Shown here: in pieces, positions 40,306-50,477 of the stretch
How positions within the stretch are numbered: the first letter of the stretch is position 1
Layout: every line of letters starts with the position of its first letter
NCBI RefSeq assembly: GCF_013035425.1
Contig: NZ_WQHX01000006.1
Coordinates: 186,001 to 250,000, forward strand
Origin: Ruegeria arenilitoris
GTDB lineage: Bacteria; Pseudomonadota; Alphaproteobacteria; Rhodobacterales; Rhodobacteraceae
Length of the DNA: 64,000 nt
Direction of reading: 5' to 3'
Position numbers and translations under genes: made by a program
Notes under the pieces: model-generated
Seen by the model: only the letters and a program-made list of their open reading frames with translations
What the model was told of the DNA's origin: nothing
Databases searched by the model: none

Positions 40306-42015
40306 ATGAGCTTACTCAAAATCGAAGACCTCACCGTGGAATTTCCCACTCGGAGACAGCTGTTCACTGCAGTAAACCATGCAAACCTGTCGGTTAAGCC
40401 GGGCGAGATTCACGGGCTGGTCGGTGAATCCGGTGCGGGTAAATCGACAATCGGGGCGGCAGTCATGGGTTTGCTTGAGCGTCCCGGGCGGATTGCCAGT
40501 GGAGAGATCAAACTGGGCGGCGAGCAGATCAGCGGTCTGGACGCTGAAGATATGCGAGGGTTAAGAGGCAAAAAGATTTCGATGATCTTTCAGGATCCGC
40601 TAACCTCCCTGAATCCACTTTTTACAGTCCGCGAACAACTTACTGAGACTATTTTGACCCATATCGGCGGGTCCGACGCTGACGCTAATAATCGGGCACG
40701 CGATCTTATCGATCGTGTCGGTATACCTGACCCCGACACCAGACTGGATCAATATCCCCATCAGTTTTCTGGAGGAATGCGTCAGAGAGTTGTGATCGCT
40801 TTGGCTCTTTGCACCGAGCCAGATGTGATTATTGCAGATGAGCCGACCACAGCGTTGGATGTATCGGTTCAGGCACAGATTTTGGATTTGATCAAGGAAT
40901 TGGCACGCGAAAGGCAGGTTGGGGTCATTTTGATTACCCATGACATGGGCGTTATTGCCGACACGACGGACCGGGTAACGGTAATGTATGACGGCAAAGT
41001 CGTGGAAAGCGGATTGACTGCACAGGTCATGGGGCAACCAAAGCATGAATATACTAAGTCCTTGATTGCGGCAGTACCACGGCCGACACTGAAATTGCAT
41101 CGTTTTCCTCAGATTAGCTACGGTGGGCGTGAAACGCGATTTGCCATCGACGACATGGCGCGTCATTGGCCCACTGTTGACAATGACTCATCCAAACCGG
41201 TGTTCGAAATTCGCAACCTGTCAAAACAGTTTCTTTTGAAACGTGGCTTGTTGCCTTGGGACCGGACTTACTTCACCGCTGTTGATGACGTAAGTTTCGA
41301 TATTCAGGCAGGTGAGGTTTTTGGACTTGTAGGCGAATCCGGTTCGGGCAAATCCACCGTTGCTCGAATGATTGCCGGTCTTTACCCGGTTGACGGCGGC
41401 ACGATCAAGTTCAATGGCCAATTGGTCAGTGATCTAAGCAACAAAGCGGTACAAGAAGAGTACCGCAGGCAAATCCAGATGATTTTCCAAGACCCTTACT
41501 CGTCGTTGAATCCGCGCATGCGCGTTGACGAGATTGTTGCAGAACCGATCCGCCACCATCGCCTGATGGAAGGAAAGGAAATCAACCGCCGTGTTGATGA
41601 ACTGTTGGATCAGGTGGGGTTGGGCGCGGAAGCAGGGTTAAAATACCCACATGAGTTTTCCGGGGGGCAGCGCCAGAGAATTTCGATTGCGCGTGCCCTT
41701 GCGACGCAGCCAAGGTTTTTGATCTGCGATGAGCCGACAAGCGCGCTGGACGTATCAATTCAAGCGCAAATTCTGAACATCTTGAAGGACCTGCAGGAAT
41801 ATCTCGGGCTTACTATTCTGTTTATCAGCCACGATTTACCTGTTGTAAGACAAATGTGCGACCGCGTTGCCGTAATGAAACAAGGCCGAATGGTCGAGAT
41901 TCAGGATACGGATGATCTTTTTGCAAACCCGCACACTGAATATGCGCGGGAGTTGCTGCGCCTTATGCCCAAACTTGATGATTTGTCCACCGATGGCCTT
42001 GGACTGGAAAGCTGA
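40306..42015 (+). CDS. ABC transporter dual ATPase (DppD-DppF fusion, GsiA-like)
   Basis: Two complete ATPase domains in one 569-residue chain. The first has GESGAGKSTIG, signature FSGGMRQR and IIADEPTTALD; the second has GESGSGKSTVAR, signature FSGGQRQRIS and LICDEPTSALD. Between them lies the oligopeptide-type C-terminal linker (KHEYTKSLIAAVPRP). Fused ATPases of this kind occur in the glutathione importer GsiABCD of enterics and in several peptide or opine importers. It ends the transporter operon and converges on the gamma-glutamyltransferase gene. Confidence 0.93.
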   Translation: MSLLKIEDLTVEFPTRRQLFTAVNHANLSVKPGEIHGLVGESGAGKSTIGAAVMGLLERPGRIASGEIKLGGEQISGLDAEDMRGLRGKKISMIFQDPLTSLNPLFTVREQLTETILTHIGGSDADANNRARDLIDRVGIPDPDTRLDQYPHQFSGGMRQRVVIALALCTEPDVIIADEPTTALDVSVQAQILDLIKELARERQVGVILITHDMGVIADTTDRVTVMYDGKVVESGLTAQVMGQPKHEYTKSLIAAVPRPTLKLHRFPQISYGGRETRFAIDDMARHWPTVDNDSSKPVFEIRNLSKQFLLKRGLLPWDRTYFTAVDDVSFDIQAGEVFGLVGESGSGKSTVARMIAGLYPVDGGTIKFNGQLVSDLSNKAVQEEYRRQIQMIFQDPYSSLNPRMRVDEIVAEPIRHHRLMEGKEINRRVDELLDQVGLGAEAGLKYPHEFSGGQRQRISIARALATQPRFLICDEPTSALDVSIQAQILNILKDLQEYLGLTILFISHDLPVVRQMCDRVAVMKQGRMVEIQDTDDLFANPHTEYARELLRLMPKLDDLSTDGLGLES

Positions 42016-42017
42016 TC

Positions 42018-42054
42018 TGGGTCCAAGCTGACCTCACAACCCGGACCCATCGCT
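42018..42054. terminator. Possible bidirectional terminator
   Basis: TGGGTCC (42018-42024) and GGACCCA (42043-42049) form a seven-pair stem around an 18-base loop, between the convergent ATPase and gamma-glutamyltransferase genes. The T-runs on both sides are short, so it is a weak candidate. Confidence 0.4.
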
Positions 42055-43806
42055 TTACCGACCCATTGCAACGCCTTCCCGCCGGGGATCAGCAGCGCCG
42101 ATCATTTGACCGTCTTTGATTAGAATAGCATGCAATCCGCTGTTTAGGTCACGCGCGCTGACCTCGTGACCCTTAGCCGTTAATGCGTCGGTGAACGACT
42201 CGGCGCTGGTTCCCTGTTCTACATCCAAAGTAGATCCATTCCGGTGGAGGAAATGCCCAGTTTCAATCGCGTCCTGAGGGTCCATATCCCAGTCGAGCAC
42301 AGCGATTATCGTCTTTGCCACATAATTTATTATTCGGCTGCCGCCTGGAGACCCAACAAGAAAGTATGGTTTTCCATCTTTCATGACGATTGTGGGCGAC
42401 ATCGAGCTGCGCGGACGCTTGCCGCCCTCAACCCGGTTTGCGACCAATCGATCACCATCTTTTGGTGCCCGATCAAAGTCGGTTAACTCGTTATTCAACA
42501 AAAAACCTCGTACGAAAACTCGGCTGCCAAAGAATGTTTCAATGGTTGTGGTCATTGACAGGGCGTTTCCATAGCGGTCCAGAATCACAATGTGACTGGT
42601 GCCGGGCCGACCGGGGTTTTGTGAAGGTGCCAAGTTCAATGCGGATTCCTGATATGGTGGCTCTCCGGCTTTGCGCTTCTCACTGGCTTTTTCCTGGTCG
42701 ATAAGCTTGGCACGGTCAGCAAGATAGCTTTTGTCCAACAGCCCTTTTATCGGCACTTCGACATAATCGCTGTCGGCCATGTAAAGGCTGCGGTCGGCAT
42801 AAGCCAGTTTGGCGGCCTCTGAGTAAGTATGAGCAAACTCGGGTGACCAACCCATGCTCTTGACGTCAAAGTTGTCCAGCATTCCCAGTATCTGACCGAC
42901 TGTTAGCCCACCCGAGGTTGGTGGCCCCATTCCACAAACGTCATAACCTCGATAATCAGCGCAAACCGCGGGGCGAATTTTGACGCGGTAGTCGGCCATG
43001 TCTTGCAGGGTGATGTTGTTCTCAACGTTCGAAGTGGCGGCTACGGCCGCCACGATATCTTCGGCGATCGGTCCTGTGTAAAAAGCGTCGGCACCTCGGT
43101 CGGCCAACACACGCAGCGTGTTGGCGAACTCAGGGTTTTTAAGCAAAAAGCCAGCTTTAAGTGGGCTACCATCTTGGTTGAAGAAATACTCTTTTGCCTC
43201 CGGAAAAACATCCAACGGGAAATTGCGACTTATCGTACTTTGCAACGAATTCGCCATGCGAGGGGACACTTCGAAGCCATTTTCAGCAGTGTCGATAGCC
43301 GAAGAAAACAGATCAGACCAAGGTAGTTTGCCATAGAGGTTGTGCGAAATCTCCATCAGGCGAAGAATGCCGGGAACGCCGACCGACTGTCCCCCAGTCG
43401 CGGACGGAACGAACGGGATTTTTTCACCATTTTCGTCCAGAAAACGTTCCGGCGTTGCAGAGGCAGGCGCGGTCTCACGAGCATCGAAGGTTACCAGATC
43501 ACCAGTTGACGCATCCCAATACAGCATGAATGCACCACCCCCCATACCCGAGGATTGCGGTTCAACCAGATTGAGCACCAGCTGTACGGCAATCATCGCA
43601 TCCGCAGCAGTACCTCCTTTTGCCAGAATGTCATAACCGGCCTGCACAGCAATTGGGTTTGCCGCTGAAATCATAAACTCGGATCCAATGACAGAATTCT
43701 TTTCTGCCCATCCATATCCTTCTTCGGGGGCTGGGTCCTGTGCGAAAGCGAAAGAACCCAAGGTCAGAGTGGACACCAGACCTGAGATGAATAAGGGCCT
43801 GATCAT
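42055..43806 (-). CDS. ggt: Gamma-glutamyltransferase
   Basis: A periplasmic enzyme that cleaves the gamma-glutamyl bond of glutathione and related peptides. The 583-residue proenzyme has a signal peptide ending FAFAQ, the large-subunit text ANPIAVQAGYDILAKGGTA and EPQSSGMGGGAF, and the self-processing site GRPGTSHIVILDRYGN, where Thr of GTSH becomes the nucleophile of the small subunit. NELTDFDRAPKDGDRLVANR and PFLVGSPGG-like text (YFLVGSPGGSRI) close the active site. It converges on the transporter operon, so it can feed it cleaved products such as cysteinylglycine, or compete with it for glutathione. The pairing with a GST and a GsiA-type ATPase is informative. Confidence 0.94.
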   Translation of the reverse strand: MIRPLFISGLVSTLTLGSFAFAQDPAPEEGYGWAEKNSVIGSEFMISAANPIAVQAGYDILAKGGTAADAMIAVQLVLNLVEPQSSGMGGGAFMLYWDASTGDLVTFDARETAPASATPERFLDENGEKIPFVPSATGGQSVGVPGILRLMEISHNLYGKLPWSDLFSSAIDTAENGFEVSPRMANSLQSTISRNFPLDVFPEAKEYFFNQDGSPLKAGFLLKNPEFANTLRVLADRGADAFYTGPIAEDIVAAVAATSNVENNITLQDMADYRVKIRPAVCADYRGYDVCGMGPPTSGGLTVGQILGMLDNFDVKSMGWSPEFAHTYSEAAKLAYADRSLYMADSDYVEVPIKGLLDKSYLADRAKLIDQEKASEKRKAGEPPYQESALNLAPSQNPGRPGTSHIVILDRYGNALSMTTTIETFFGSRVFVRGFLLNNELTDFDRAPKDGDRLVANRVEGGKRPRSSMSPTIVMKDGKPYFLVGSPGGSRIINYVAKTIIAVLDWDMDPQDAIETGHFLHRNGSTLDVEQGTSAESFTDALTAKGHEVSARDLNSGLHAILIKDGQMIGAADPRREGVAMGR

Positions 43807-44020
43807 GATCTTCTCCTTTTTTTTAGAAGCTTGTTTTTAGAAAATTGGGGATTTGCAATCCCATCTTGTTGCTACGGTATCTGACCTCGGGACGGAACCT
43901 GAATTTACGTTGACCGACGGACTTTGCATTTTTGTCGTGAAACCTCAGTATGAGACAGCGAATGCTACTTAGGCACGGCCCAATACCTCGGTTTCACGTC
44001 ACGCTAAGAAGGTGCACAAG

Positions 44021-45469
44021 ATGTCACACACTGAAGTCCGGGAAGAGGGAATGCGGATTGGCGGAAAGGTCGTTTTCGCCAAAGACAAGGTTCCTGTACA
44101 TTACCCTTATACCAATGAAGTGATTGGATATGTGCCTGCTGGATCGGTTGAGCACGTGCGTGCGGCATTTGAAGTTGCCGCCCGGTACAAGCCAACATTG
44201 ACGCGATATGAGCGGAGTCAAATTTTGCAGCGCGCAGGAGAGCTGATTGGTGAGCGGTACGTATACCTTGCCAAATGGCTGACTCTTGAACTGGGCATCT
44301 GTCATCAGCACGCGATTTACGAAACTAAGCGTGCACAGGATGTTTTCCAGTTTGCCGCAGCAGAGGCATTGAAAGATGATGGTGAGGTGTTTTCGTGTGA
44401 TCTAACTCGGAACGGCCAGGCGCGCAAAATCTATACGCAGCGTGAGCCGGTTCGGGCAATTTCCGCAATCACGCCATTTAATCACCCACTGAACATGGTA
44501 AGCCACAAAGTCGCGCCTTCTATCGCCACTAACAACTGTATGGTCTGCAAGCCAACGGAGCTGACGCCGTTAACCTGCCTGTCGCTGGCGGATATTCTTT
44601 ACGAAGCGGGGTTGCCGCCTGAAATGTTTCAGGTGGTTACTGGTTGGCCGCAGGATATTGGTGATGAGATGGTCACTAATAGCAATGTTGACATCGTTAC
44701 CTTTACTGGTGGCGTGACAGTTGGCAAGCAGATTGCGGCCAAGGGGGTCTACAAACGTCTGGCCCTCGAACTTGGCGGAAACGACCCATTGATTGTGCTC
44801 AATGACCTTGGTGAAACTGATTTGGACCGCGCGGCGACCATCGCCGTCGCTGGGGCCATTGGAAATTCGGGTCAACGCTGCACAGCTGTTAAGCGTATTT
44901 TGGTTCAGCAAAGCGTAGCCGATCGGTTTGTTCCGCTAGTTCTTAAAAAGGCCAAAGCGATCAGATTTGGCGACCCGCAGGACCCAGAAACCCAACTGGG
45001 TTGTGTAATCCATGACAAAGCAGCCGAATTGTTTGAGAATCGTGTCTTTCAAGCTGAAAAAGAGGGCGCCGAAATCCTTTATCATCCCGGGCGCCAAGGT
45101 GCGCTTTTGCCTCCAATCGTAGTCGACAAGGTGCCTCTGAACTGCGAACTGATCGTGGAGGAAACCTTTGGTCCGATTGTGCCTATCCTCCGGGTGTCGG
45201 ACGACGATGACGAGGTGATGCGTATTTCGAACGCAACAGCTTATGGGCTATCCTCTGGTGTTTGCACCAACGACCTAAACCGGGCAATCGCTTTCATTAA
45301 CGGTTTGAATGTAGGTTCATGCAACATTTGGGAACAGCCCGGGTACCGGATAGAAATGTCCCCGTTTGGCGGTATCAAGAACAGCGGTAACGGGGTCAAA
45401 GAAGGCGTTATCGAAGCTATGAAGTTTTTCACTAATCTTAAAACGTACTCGCTGCCCTGGGTGACTTAG
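44021..45469 (+). CDS. Phosphonoacetaldehyde dehydrogenase-like ALDH (PhnY type)
   Basis: An NAD-dependent aldehyde dehydrogenase of 482 residues. [66 protein letters not shown], the nucleophile in [33 protein letters not shown] and [18 protein letters not shown] match my memory of the PhnY group, which oxidises phosphonoacetaldehyde to phosphonoacetate. The start ATG 44021 follows AAGAAGG; a GTG three codons before is less likely. No aminoethylphosphonate transaminase (phnW) or phosphonoacetate hydrolase (phnA) is next to it, so another aldehyde (for example a lactaldehyde or sulfoacetaldehyde) is possible. An Ldh-family gene follows. Confidence 0.75.
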   Translation: MSHTEVREEGMRIGGKVVFAKDKVPVHYPYTNEVIGYVPAGSVEHVRAAFEVAARYKPTLTRYERSQILQRAGELIGERYVYLAKWLTLELGICHQHAIYETKRAQDVFQFAAAEALKDDGEVFSCDLTRNGQARKIYTQREPVRAISAITPFNHPLNMVSHKVAPSIATNNCMVCKPTELTPLTCLSLADILYEAGLPPEMFQVVTGWPQDIGDEMVTNSNVDIVTFTGGVTVGKQIAAKGVYKRLALELGGNDPLIVLNDLGETDLDRAATIAVAGAIGNSGQRCTAVKRILVQQSVADRFVPLVLKKAKAIRFGDPQDPETQLGCVIHDKAAELFENRVFQAEKEGAEILYHPGRQGALLPPIVVDKVPLNCELIVEETFGPIVPILRVSDDDDEVMRISNATAYGLSSGVCTNDLNRAIAFINGLNVGSCNIWEQPGYRIEMSPFGGIKNSGNGVKEGVIEAMKFFTNLKTYSLPWVT

Positions 45470-45601
45470 CGAAGGGTCCAAATGTGGCCCAGTCGTCCGG
45501 GTAATCGGTAGGCACAATCAAAGAATAGTATTGAATAGTTTTCTCAAGGCGAAGACAAAGAGTGGCGTACATTATTCCAAACAATATGAAAGGTCGGAGC
45601 C

Positions 45602-46615
45602 ATGGCAAACATCACGGCAGAAATCCTGTCCTTGGATCAAATTAGAGAGCTTGCCATAACCGTGCTTACTGCCGCTGGAATGGATGCGAACGGCGGATCC
45701 TTGATTGCCAACATTGTCACCCAGTCGGAACGCGATGGTTTGCGCAGCCACGGTTTGCGTATGTTGCCGTTCTATGTTCAGAGTTTTCAATCCGGCTATG
45801 CCAACCCGGTCGCCAGACCATTAATCGAACGGATCGCTCCGGGTGTTCTTCGAGGCGATGGCGACAACGGGTACTACCAAATTGCTGCTGCATTAGCGCA
45901 AGACGATCTGGCCGGAATTGCTCAAGAAAATGGGATAGCTGCGTTTACTTGCGCGAACTGTCACCATCTGGCTGCGCTTCGTTTCGATACCGAGTCATTT
46001 GCTGAAGCGGGTTTGATCGCCTTGATGATGGTGAATTCGCTTTCCATGGTAGTGCCTCAGGGGGGTGTGCGTCCGGTTTTTGGAACCAACCCGATGTCCT
46101 TTGCATGTCCGAGGAAAGGCATGGCTCCAGTGGTTTGGGATCAGGCCTCATCAATGATGGCATTGATGGATATCAAATTGGCTGCGGCTGAAGGGCGTGA
46201 CCTGCCAAGGGCGGCTGGGTTGGATAGCACTGGACAACCTAGCACCGATCCGAAGGCAATTTTAGAAACTTGCAGCCTTTTGCCGTTTGGAGAACACAAG
46301 GGGGCTGCAATCGCCTTTCTGGTTGAGGTTCTGGGTGCAGCCTTGGCGGGAGGAGCCTTGTCAGTGGACAATGCAGACCGGGATGCGCATGGAGCCTTGA
46401 ACATCAAGGGTGGCTCGACACTGATTGTCATTGATCCGGCACGGTTTGGGAATGCTTCTTTTGACGACTACCTTACGCGCATTTGCGCCGAGATTGAGGG
46501 AAATGGCGATGCACGCGTCCCAGGTGACGGTCGGTTGAAGCATCGTGCAGCTGCAGACTCTGACGGGGTTGCAGTTAGTGCCGAGTTGATTTCCCAGTTA
46601 CGCAACATTCACTAG
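45602..46615 (+). CDS. Ldh-family dehydrogenase (malate/L-lactate or sulfolactate type)
   Basis: A 337-residue NAD(P)-dependent oxidoreductase of the LDH2/MDH2 fold, which oxidises 2-hydroxy acids. The marks are LTAAGMDANGGSLIANIV, SERDGLRSHGLRMLPFYVQS, GDGDNGYYQIAAALAQDD, NCHHLAALRFDTESFAEAGL with the catalytic His, and FGTNPMSFACPRKG. Substrates of the family include malate, lactate, ureidoglycolate and sulfolactate. The ribosome-binding site is GGAG before ATG. It follows the PhnY-like ALDH by about 130 bases on the same strand; the two may form an oxidation pair. Confidence 0.88.
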   Translation: MANITAEILSLDQIRELAITVLTAAGMDANGGSLIANIVTQSERDGLRSHGLRMLPFYVQSFQSGYANPVARPLIERIAPGVLRGDGDNGYYQIAAALAQDDLAGIAQENGIAAFTCANCHHLAALRFDTESFAEAGLIALMMVNSLSMVVPQGGVRPVFGTNPMSFACPRKGMAPVVWDQASSMMALMDIKLAAAEGRDLPRAAGLDSTGQPSTDPKAILETCSLLPFGEHKGAAIAFLVEVLGAALAGGALSVDNADRDAHGALNIKGGSTLIVIDPARFGNASFDDYLTRICAEIEGNGDARVPGDGRLKHRAAADSDGVAVSAELISQLRNIH

Positions 46616-47114
46616 TCACAGGCGAAACTGGGAATTTCTGAAGTCTTTGTTTTGTGCGGTCCCGACAAATTTCAAAGGTCAAATGATTTTGAAAATTTCA
46701 GTGCCGAAAAAAACCGAGCGTTGAAATCGCTGAAAATAAGGTGAGATCGGACGAGGAGCTTTGTTGCGAGTTTTAATCACTGTCTTGCGGTTATTGCGCG
46801 AAACCGGTGTTTACAACCGACCCTGCAAAATTTGGATCTTGTCTGTTCTGGCGCAAAATACTGATGCGCATTTGGTTTACGTCCGATCTGGAAGGTCGCT
46901 GTAAGTCGTTAGCTTTGCCCCGCCTTGTTTGCACGAGTCTTAATCTAATCAGCGCTAAAATGATTAAAAAATGTGCAAGCATTGGGCTGATTGGTGAAAA
47001 GAGCGCGTGGGCAATAGAGTTTCAACGGGTAAGCCGTGAAAAAGTTTCACAGGAATATCTCTGGAAGACTCTGTCATTAATCAGTTTTCGCACATACCGT
47101 CCGAAGATTTATCC
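46616..47114. other. Intergenic region upstream of the urease operon
   Basis: About 500 bases before ureD. I see no convincing gene; a 115-codon open frame at 46807 runs into ureD, has no ribosome-binding site, and shows no recognisable content. The stretch is AT-rich and probably contains the urease promoter. No clear nitrogen-control or nickel-regulator site was found by eye. Confidence 0.5.
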
Positions 47115-47912
47115 GTGCAACCGCGCGCTGAAGGTGTTGTCGAGCTCAGCATAAAACCTTTGGGAGGGCGTAGTGTGATCGACAAATTTCGGCAAGTAGG
47201 TTCTTTCAAATGTTTGTTTCCGAGAGGGGACAGACAGGATTTAGATGCTGTCCTTCTGAATACAGCGGGTGGAGTCACCGGGGGCGACAGGTTTAGGCTT
47301 AACGTTGAAGCAAAGTCAGGAACGAGTCTGACATTGACGACGCAAGCCTGTGAACGCGCCTACAAGGCGAAACCTAGCCAGACCGGGAAAGTCAGAAGTC
47401 AGATAAAAGTTCGAACTGGAGCGAGGGTAAACTGGTTGCCGCAAGAAACGCTTCTGTTCAACGGGAGCGCTTTGGATCGGCGGTTGGTCATTGACCTTGA
47501 AGCAAAGAGCCACGTTTTGATGGTGGAGCCTCTTGTTTTTGGCCGACCTGCAATGGGGGAAATACTGAATGCCATTCGGCTGCGAGACCGGATAGAAATC
47601 TGGCAGGAAAAAAAGGTCACGTTTCTGGACGCGATATCTTTTTCAGGCAATTTGCACGAACATCTTGACCGGCCCAATATCGCGCAGGGGGCCGGCGCAA
47701 TGGCGCTGGTAGTTTTCGCCTCGGACATGGCCGAAGGGCAACTAAGCCCGATCTGCGATATGTTGCCTGATACAGGTGGTGCCAGTTTGCTTCAAAAAAA
47801 CCTGCTGACTGTGCGCCTATTGGCGAAGAACGGTTATTATCTTCGACAGTCTTTACTGCCAGTTTTACGGCAATTGAACAACAATACTCTCCCAAGATGT
47901 TGGATGCTTTGA
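47115..47912 (+). CDS. ureD: Urease accessory protein UreD
   Basis: Part of the UreDFG complex that loads nickel and carbon dioxide into the urease active site. The 265-residue protein shows the family text [24 protein letters not shown] (in two halves) and [30 protein letters not shown] and [15 protein letters not shown]. It starts with GTG at 47115; no better start is visible. It begins the operon and is followed by ureA after one base. The weak ribosome-binding site is unusual for a first gene. Confidence 0.93.
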   Translation: MQPRAEGVVELSIKPLGGRSVIDKFRQVGSFKCLFPRGDRQDLDAVLLNTAGGVTGGDRFRLNVEAKSGTSLTLTTQACERAYKAKPSQTGKVRSQIKVRTGARVNWLPQETLLFNGSALDRRLVIDLEAKSHVLMVEPLVFGRPAMGEILNAIRLRDRIEIWQEKKVTFLDAISFSGNLHEHLDRPNIAQGAGAMALVVFASDMAEGQLSPICDMLPDTGGASLLQKNLLTVRLLAKNGYYLRQSLLPVLRQLNNNTLPRCWML

Positions 47913-47913
47913 C

Positions 47914-48216
47914 ATGAACCTAACTCCCCGTGAGAAGGAAAAATTATTAGTTGCCATGGCGGCTGAGGTTGCACGCAAGCGGCTGGCTCGGGGTGTAAAG
48001 CTGAACCACCCCGAAGCAATTGCTCTTATTACAGACGCAGTGGTGGAAGGTGCCCGCGATGGGCGTTCTGTGGCTGACATGATGGAGGCTGGGGCAGATG
48101 TTATTTCCAGAGAACAATGTATGGCAGGTGTTCCTGAAATGATCCACGAAGTTCAGGTCGAAGCGACCTTTCCGGATGGCACCAAGTTGGTGACCGTCCA
48201 CAATCCAATCCGATAA
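47914..48216 (+). CDS. ureA: Urease gamma subunit
   Basis: The smallest structural subunit of urease, 100 residues, of normal length. The whole sequence follows the family: [58 protein letters not shown] and [14 protein letters not shown]. The subunit joins UreB and UreC to form the trimeric unit that hydrolyses urea to ammonia and carbamate. Unlike in many operons, a short separate reading frame lies between it and ureB. Confidence 0.97.
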   Translation: MNLTPREKEKLLVAMAAEVARKRLARGVKLNHPEAIALITDAVVEGARDGRSVADMMEAGADVISREQCMAGVPEMIHEVQVEATFPDGTKLVTVHNPIR

Positions 48217-48234
48217 CCAACTAAGGATGCTCCC

Positions 48235-48396
48235 ATGACGCGCTTGCTGTTTCCAGCTCTTTTTTTGTCCGGTCCGGCAATGGCCCATTCTGGCCCAAGT
48301 TTCCACGCCCATAGCACTGATTATGTAGTGTTGGGCACCGGGTTGGTCTTTGCGGCATTGGTCGCAATTACTCTTCTGTCGAAGCTGCCGAAATGA
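48235..48396 (+). CDS. Short His-containing membrane protein between ureA and ureB
   Basis: A 53-residue ORF starting ATG 48235 after AAGGATGCTCCC, a good ribosome-binding site. It ends TGA at 48394-48396, overlapping the ureB start as ATGA. The product has a signal-peptide-like start ([17 protein letters not shown]), a His-containing stretch (HSGPSFHAH), then one hydrophobic segment ([17 protein letters not shown]). The coupling to ureB and clean hydrophobic pattern support a real gene. Its start recalls HupE/UreJ nickel permeases, but it is far too short to be one. A role in nickel delivery or urease assembly is only a suggestion. Confidence 0.65.
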   Translation: MTRLLFPALFLSGPAMAHSGPSFHAHSTDYVVLGTGLVFAALVAITLLSKLPK

Positions 48397-48698
48397 TCCC
48401 CGGGGAGTTGTTTTCGGTCAAAGGTGAAATCACGCTGAATGCCGATGCGAAAGCGGTCAATTTGTTGGTCGCAAATACTGGCGATCGACCAGTGCAAGTG
48501 GGCTCGCATTACCATTTTGCGGAAACCAACCCGGCGCTGGAATTCGACCGCGACGCCGCGTACGGCATGCGATTGGATATCGCCCCTGGAACGGCCGTTC
48601 GGTTCGAGCCGGGGCAAAGTCGCGAAGTCTTCTTGATCCCAATCGGTGGCGCGCGCAAGGTTTACGGATTTAACCAAAAGGTTATGGGGTCACTCTGA
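48393..48698 (+). CDS. ureB: Urease beta subunit
   Basis: The second structural subunit, 101 residues. [18 protein letters not shown] at the start, [26 protein letters not shown] and [18 protein letters not shown] in the body, and [12 protein letters not shown] at the end match the family throughout. It overlaps the short ORF (ATGA) and the ureC start (TGATG), so all are translated together. Confidence 0.97.
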   Translation: MIPGELFSVKGEITLNADAKAVNLLVANTGDRPVQVGSHYHFAETNPALEFDRDAAYGMRLDIAPGTAVRFEPGQSREVFLIPIGGARKVYGFNQKVMGSL

Positions 48699-50458
48699 TG
48701 CCGGCAAAAATCAAACGCTCAGATTTTGCAGCCATGTTTGGCCCAACGGTTGGAGACAAACTTCGTCTGGCTGACACTGATTTGATAATCGAGGTCGAGC
48801 GAGATCTGGCCGCTGAAAGTTCCGGGTCCGCAAGCTCGGGCGGCACTGGTGAAAACGCGTTGCTTTATGGCGAGGAAGTCAAATTCGGCGGTGGCAAGGT
48901 TATTCGGGATGGTATGGGACAATCTCAGGTGACACGTGCGGGCGGCGCCGTGGACACTGTGATTACCAATGCACTAATTGTTGATTACTCCGGCATATAC
49001 AAGGCGGATGTAGGTTTAAAAGACGGTCGAATCTCCAAAATCGGAAAAGCCGGCAATCCGGACATGCAACCCGGGGTCGATATAATCATCGGACCCGGCA
49101 CCGAAGCTATCGCTGGCGAAGGGCGCATCCTAACCGCAGGTGGGTTCGACAGTCATATCCATTTTATTTGCCCGCAACAGATCGAGGACGCGTTGCACTC
49201 CGGTCTGACAACAATGTTGGGGGGCGGTACCGGCCCGGCACACGGTACATTGGCGACCACTTGCACTCCTGGTCCGTGGCACATTGGACGGATGCTGCAG
49301 GCGGCTGACGCTTTTCCAATGAATCTGGCCTTTGCTGGCAAGGGGAACGCCTCGTTGCCCACAGCATTGGAAGAACAAGTCAACGCCGGAGCTTGTGCAC
49401 TAAAGCTGCACGAAGACTGGGGCACGACACCGGCTGCGATCGACTGTTGCCTCACCGTGGCTGACGCGATGGACGTTCAGGTTATGATCCATACTGACAC
49501 GTTGAACGAGTCCGGTTTCGTGGAAAACACGGTGGGCGCAATGAAGGGCCGTACAATCCATGCATTCCACACGGAAGGTGCCGGAGGCGGCCACGCGCCT
49601 GACATCATAAAGATTTGCGGAGAGCAGCACGTTCTGCCCTCTTCGACAAACCCAACGCGGCCATTTACGGTGAATACGGTCGAAGAACACTTGGACATGC
49701 TTATGGTTTGTCACCACCTCGACAAATCCATCCCTGAAGATGTGGCATTTGCCGAAAGCAGAATACGGCGTGAAACCATTGCGGCCGAAGACATCCTTCA
49801 CGACATGGGTGCTTTCAGTATTATAGCCTCAGACAGTCAAGCCATGGGCCGTGTAGGCGAGGTATTGATCCGCACCTGGCAAACCGCTGACAAGATGAAA
49901 AAACAGCGAGGGCGTCTTCCTGAAGAGACCGGTGAAAATGATAATATGCGTGTCCGTCGCTATATAGCCAAATACACCATCAACCCGGCGATTGCGCACG
50001 GTCTGAGCCATGAAATCGGCAGCATTGAAGAGGGAAAACGCGCTGACTTGGTCCTGTGGAACCCCGCTTTCTTTGGGGTGAAACCCGAGATGGTTCTTCT
50101 AGGGGGAACCATTGTATGTGCTCAGATGGGCGATCCCAACGCCTCGATCCCAACGCCGCAGCCAGTTTACAGCCGCCCGATGTTCGGAGCCTTTGGGCGT
50201 TCGGTTGAGAACTCGGCGATCACATTTGTGTCGGAAGCCGCGCAAGCTAAAGGGATTGGTGATACATTGGGTCTGGCAAAACAGACTGTCGCCGTGCGCG
50301 ATACAAGGGACATTGGCAAAAGCGACCTGCTGCTAAACGATGCGACCCCAAGGATTGAAGTGGATCCTGAAACCTACGACGTTCGCGCCGATGGCGAGCT
50401 GCTGACCTGCCAGCCTGCCGAGATTCTACCGATGGCACAGCGCTATTTTATGTTTTGA
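48698..50458 (+). CDS. ureC: Urease alpha (catalytic) subunit with a small insertion
   Basis: The nickel-containing catalytic subunit. Nickel ligands and catalytic residues are in [12 protein letters not shown], the carbamylated Lys in [35 protein letters not shown], and [20 protein letters not shown], where the last His is part of the moving flap. The protein has 586 residues, against a usual 567-570. The extra length is a Ser/Gly-rich insertion after IEVERDL (about residues 38-55, bases 48809-48862), before [11 protein letters not shown]. The insertion lies in a surface part near the N terminus and should not disturb the active site. It ends 19 bases before ureE. Confidence 0.97.
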   Translation: MPAKIKRSDFAAMFGPTVGDKLRLADTDLIIEVERDLAAESSGSASSGGTGENALLYGEEVKFGGGKVIRDGMGQSQVTRAGGAVDTVITNALIVDYSGIYKADVGLKDGRISKIGKAGNPDMQPGVDIIIGPGTEAIAGEGRILTAGGFDSHIHFICPQQIEDALHSGLTTMLGGGTGPAHGTLATTCTPGPWHIGRMLQAADAFPMNLAFAGKGNASLPTALEEQVNAGACALKLHEDWGTTPAAIDCCLTVADAMDVQVMIHTDTLNESGFVENTVGAMKGRTIHAFHTEGAGGGHAPDIIKICGEQHVLPSSTNPTRPFTVNTVEEHLDMLMVCHHLDKSIPEDVAFAESRIRRETIAAEDILHDMGAFSIIASDSQAMGRVGEVLIRTWQTADKMKKQRGRLPEETGENDNMRVRRYIAKYTINPAIAHGLSHEIGSIEEGKRADLVLWNPAFFGVKPEMVLLGGTIVCAQMGDPNASIPTPQPVYSRPMFGAFGRSVENSAITFVSEAAQAKGIGDTLGLAKQTVAVRDTRDIGKSDLLLNDATPRIEVDPETYDVRADGELLTCQPAEILPMAQRYFMF

Positions 50459-50477
50459 GATTATAAGGAGGCCCCAG

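Noticed and set aside
46807-47154. 115-codon open frame before ureD
   Set aside because: No ribosome-binding site, no recognisable content, and it runs into ureD in another frame.
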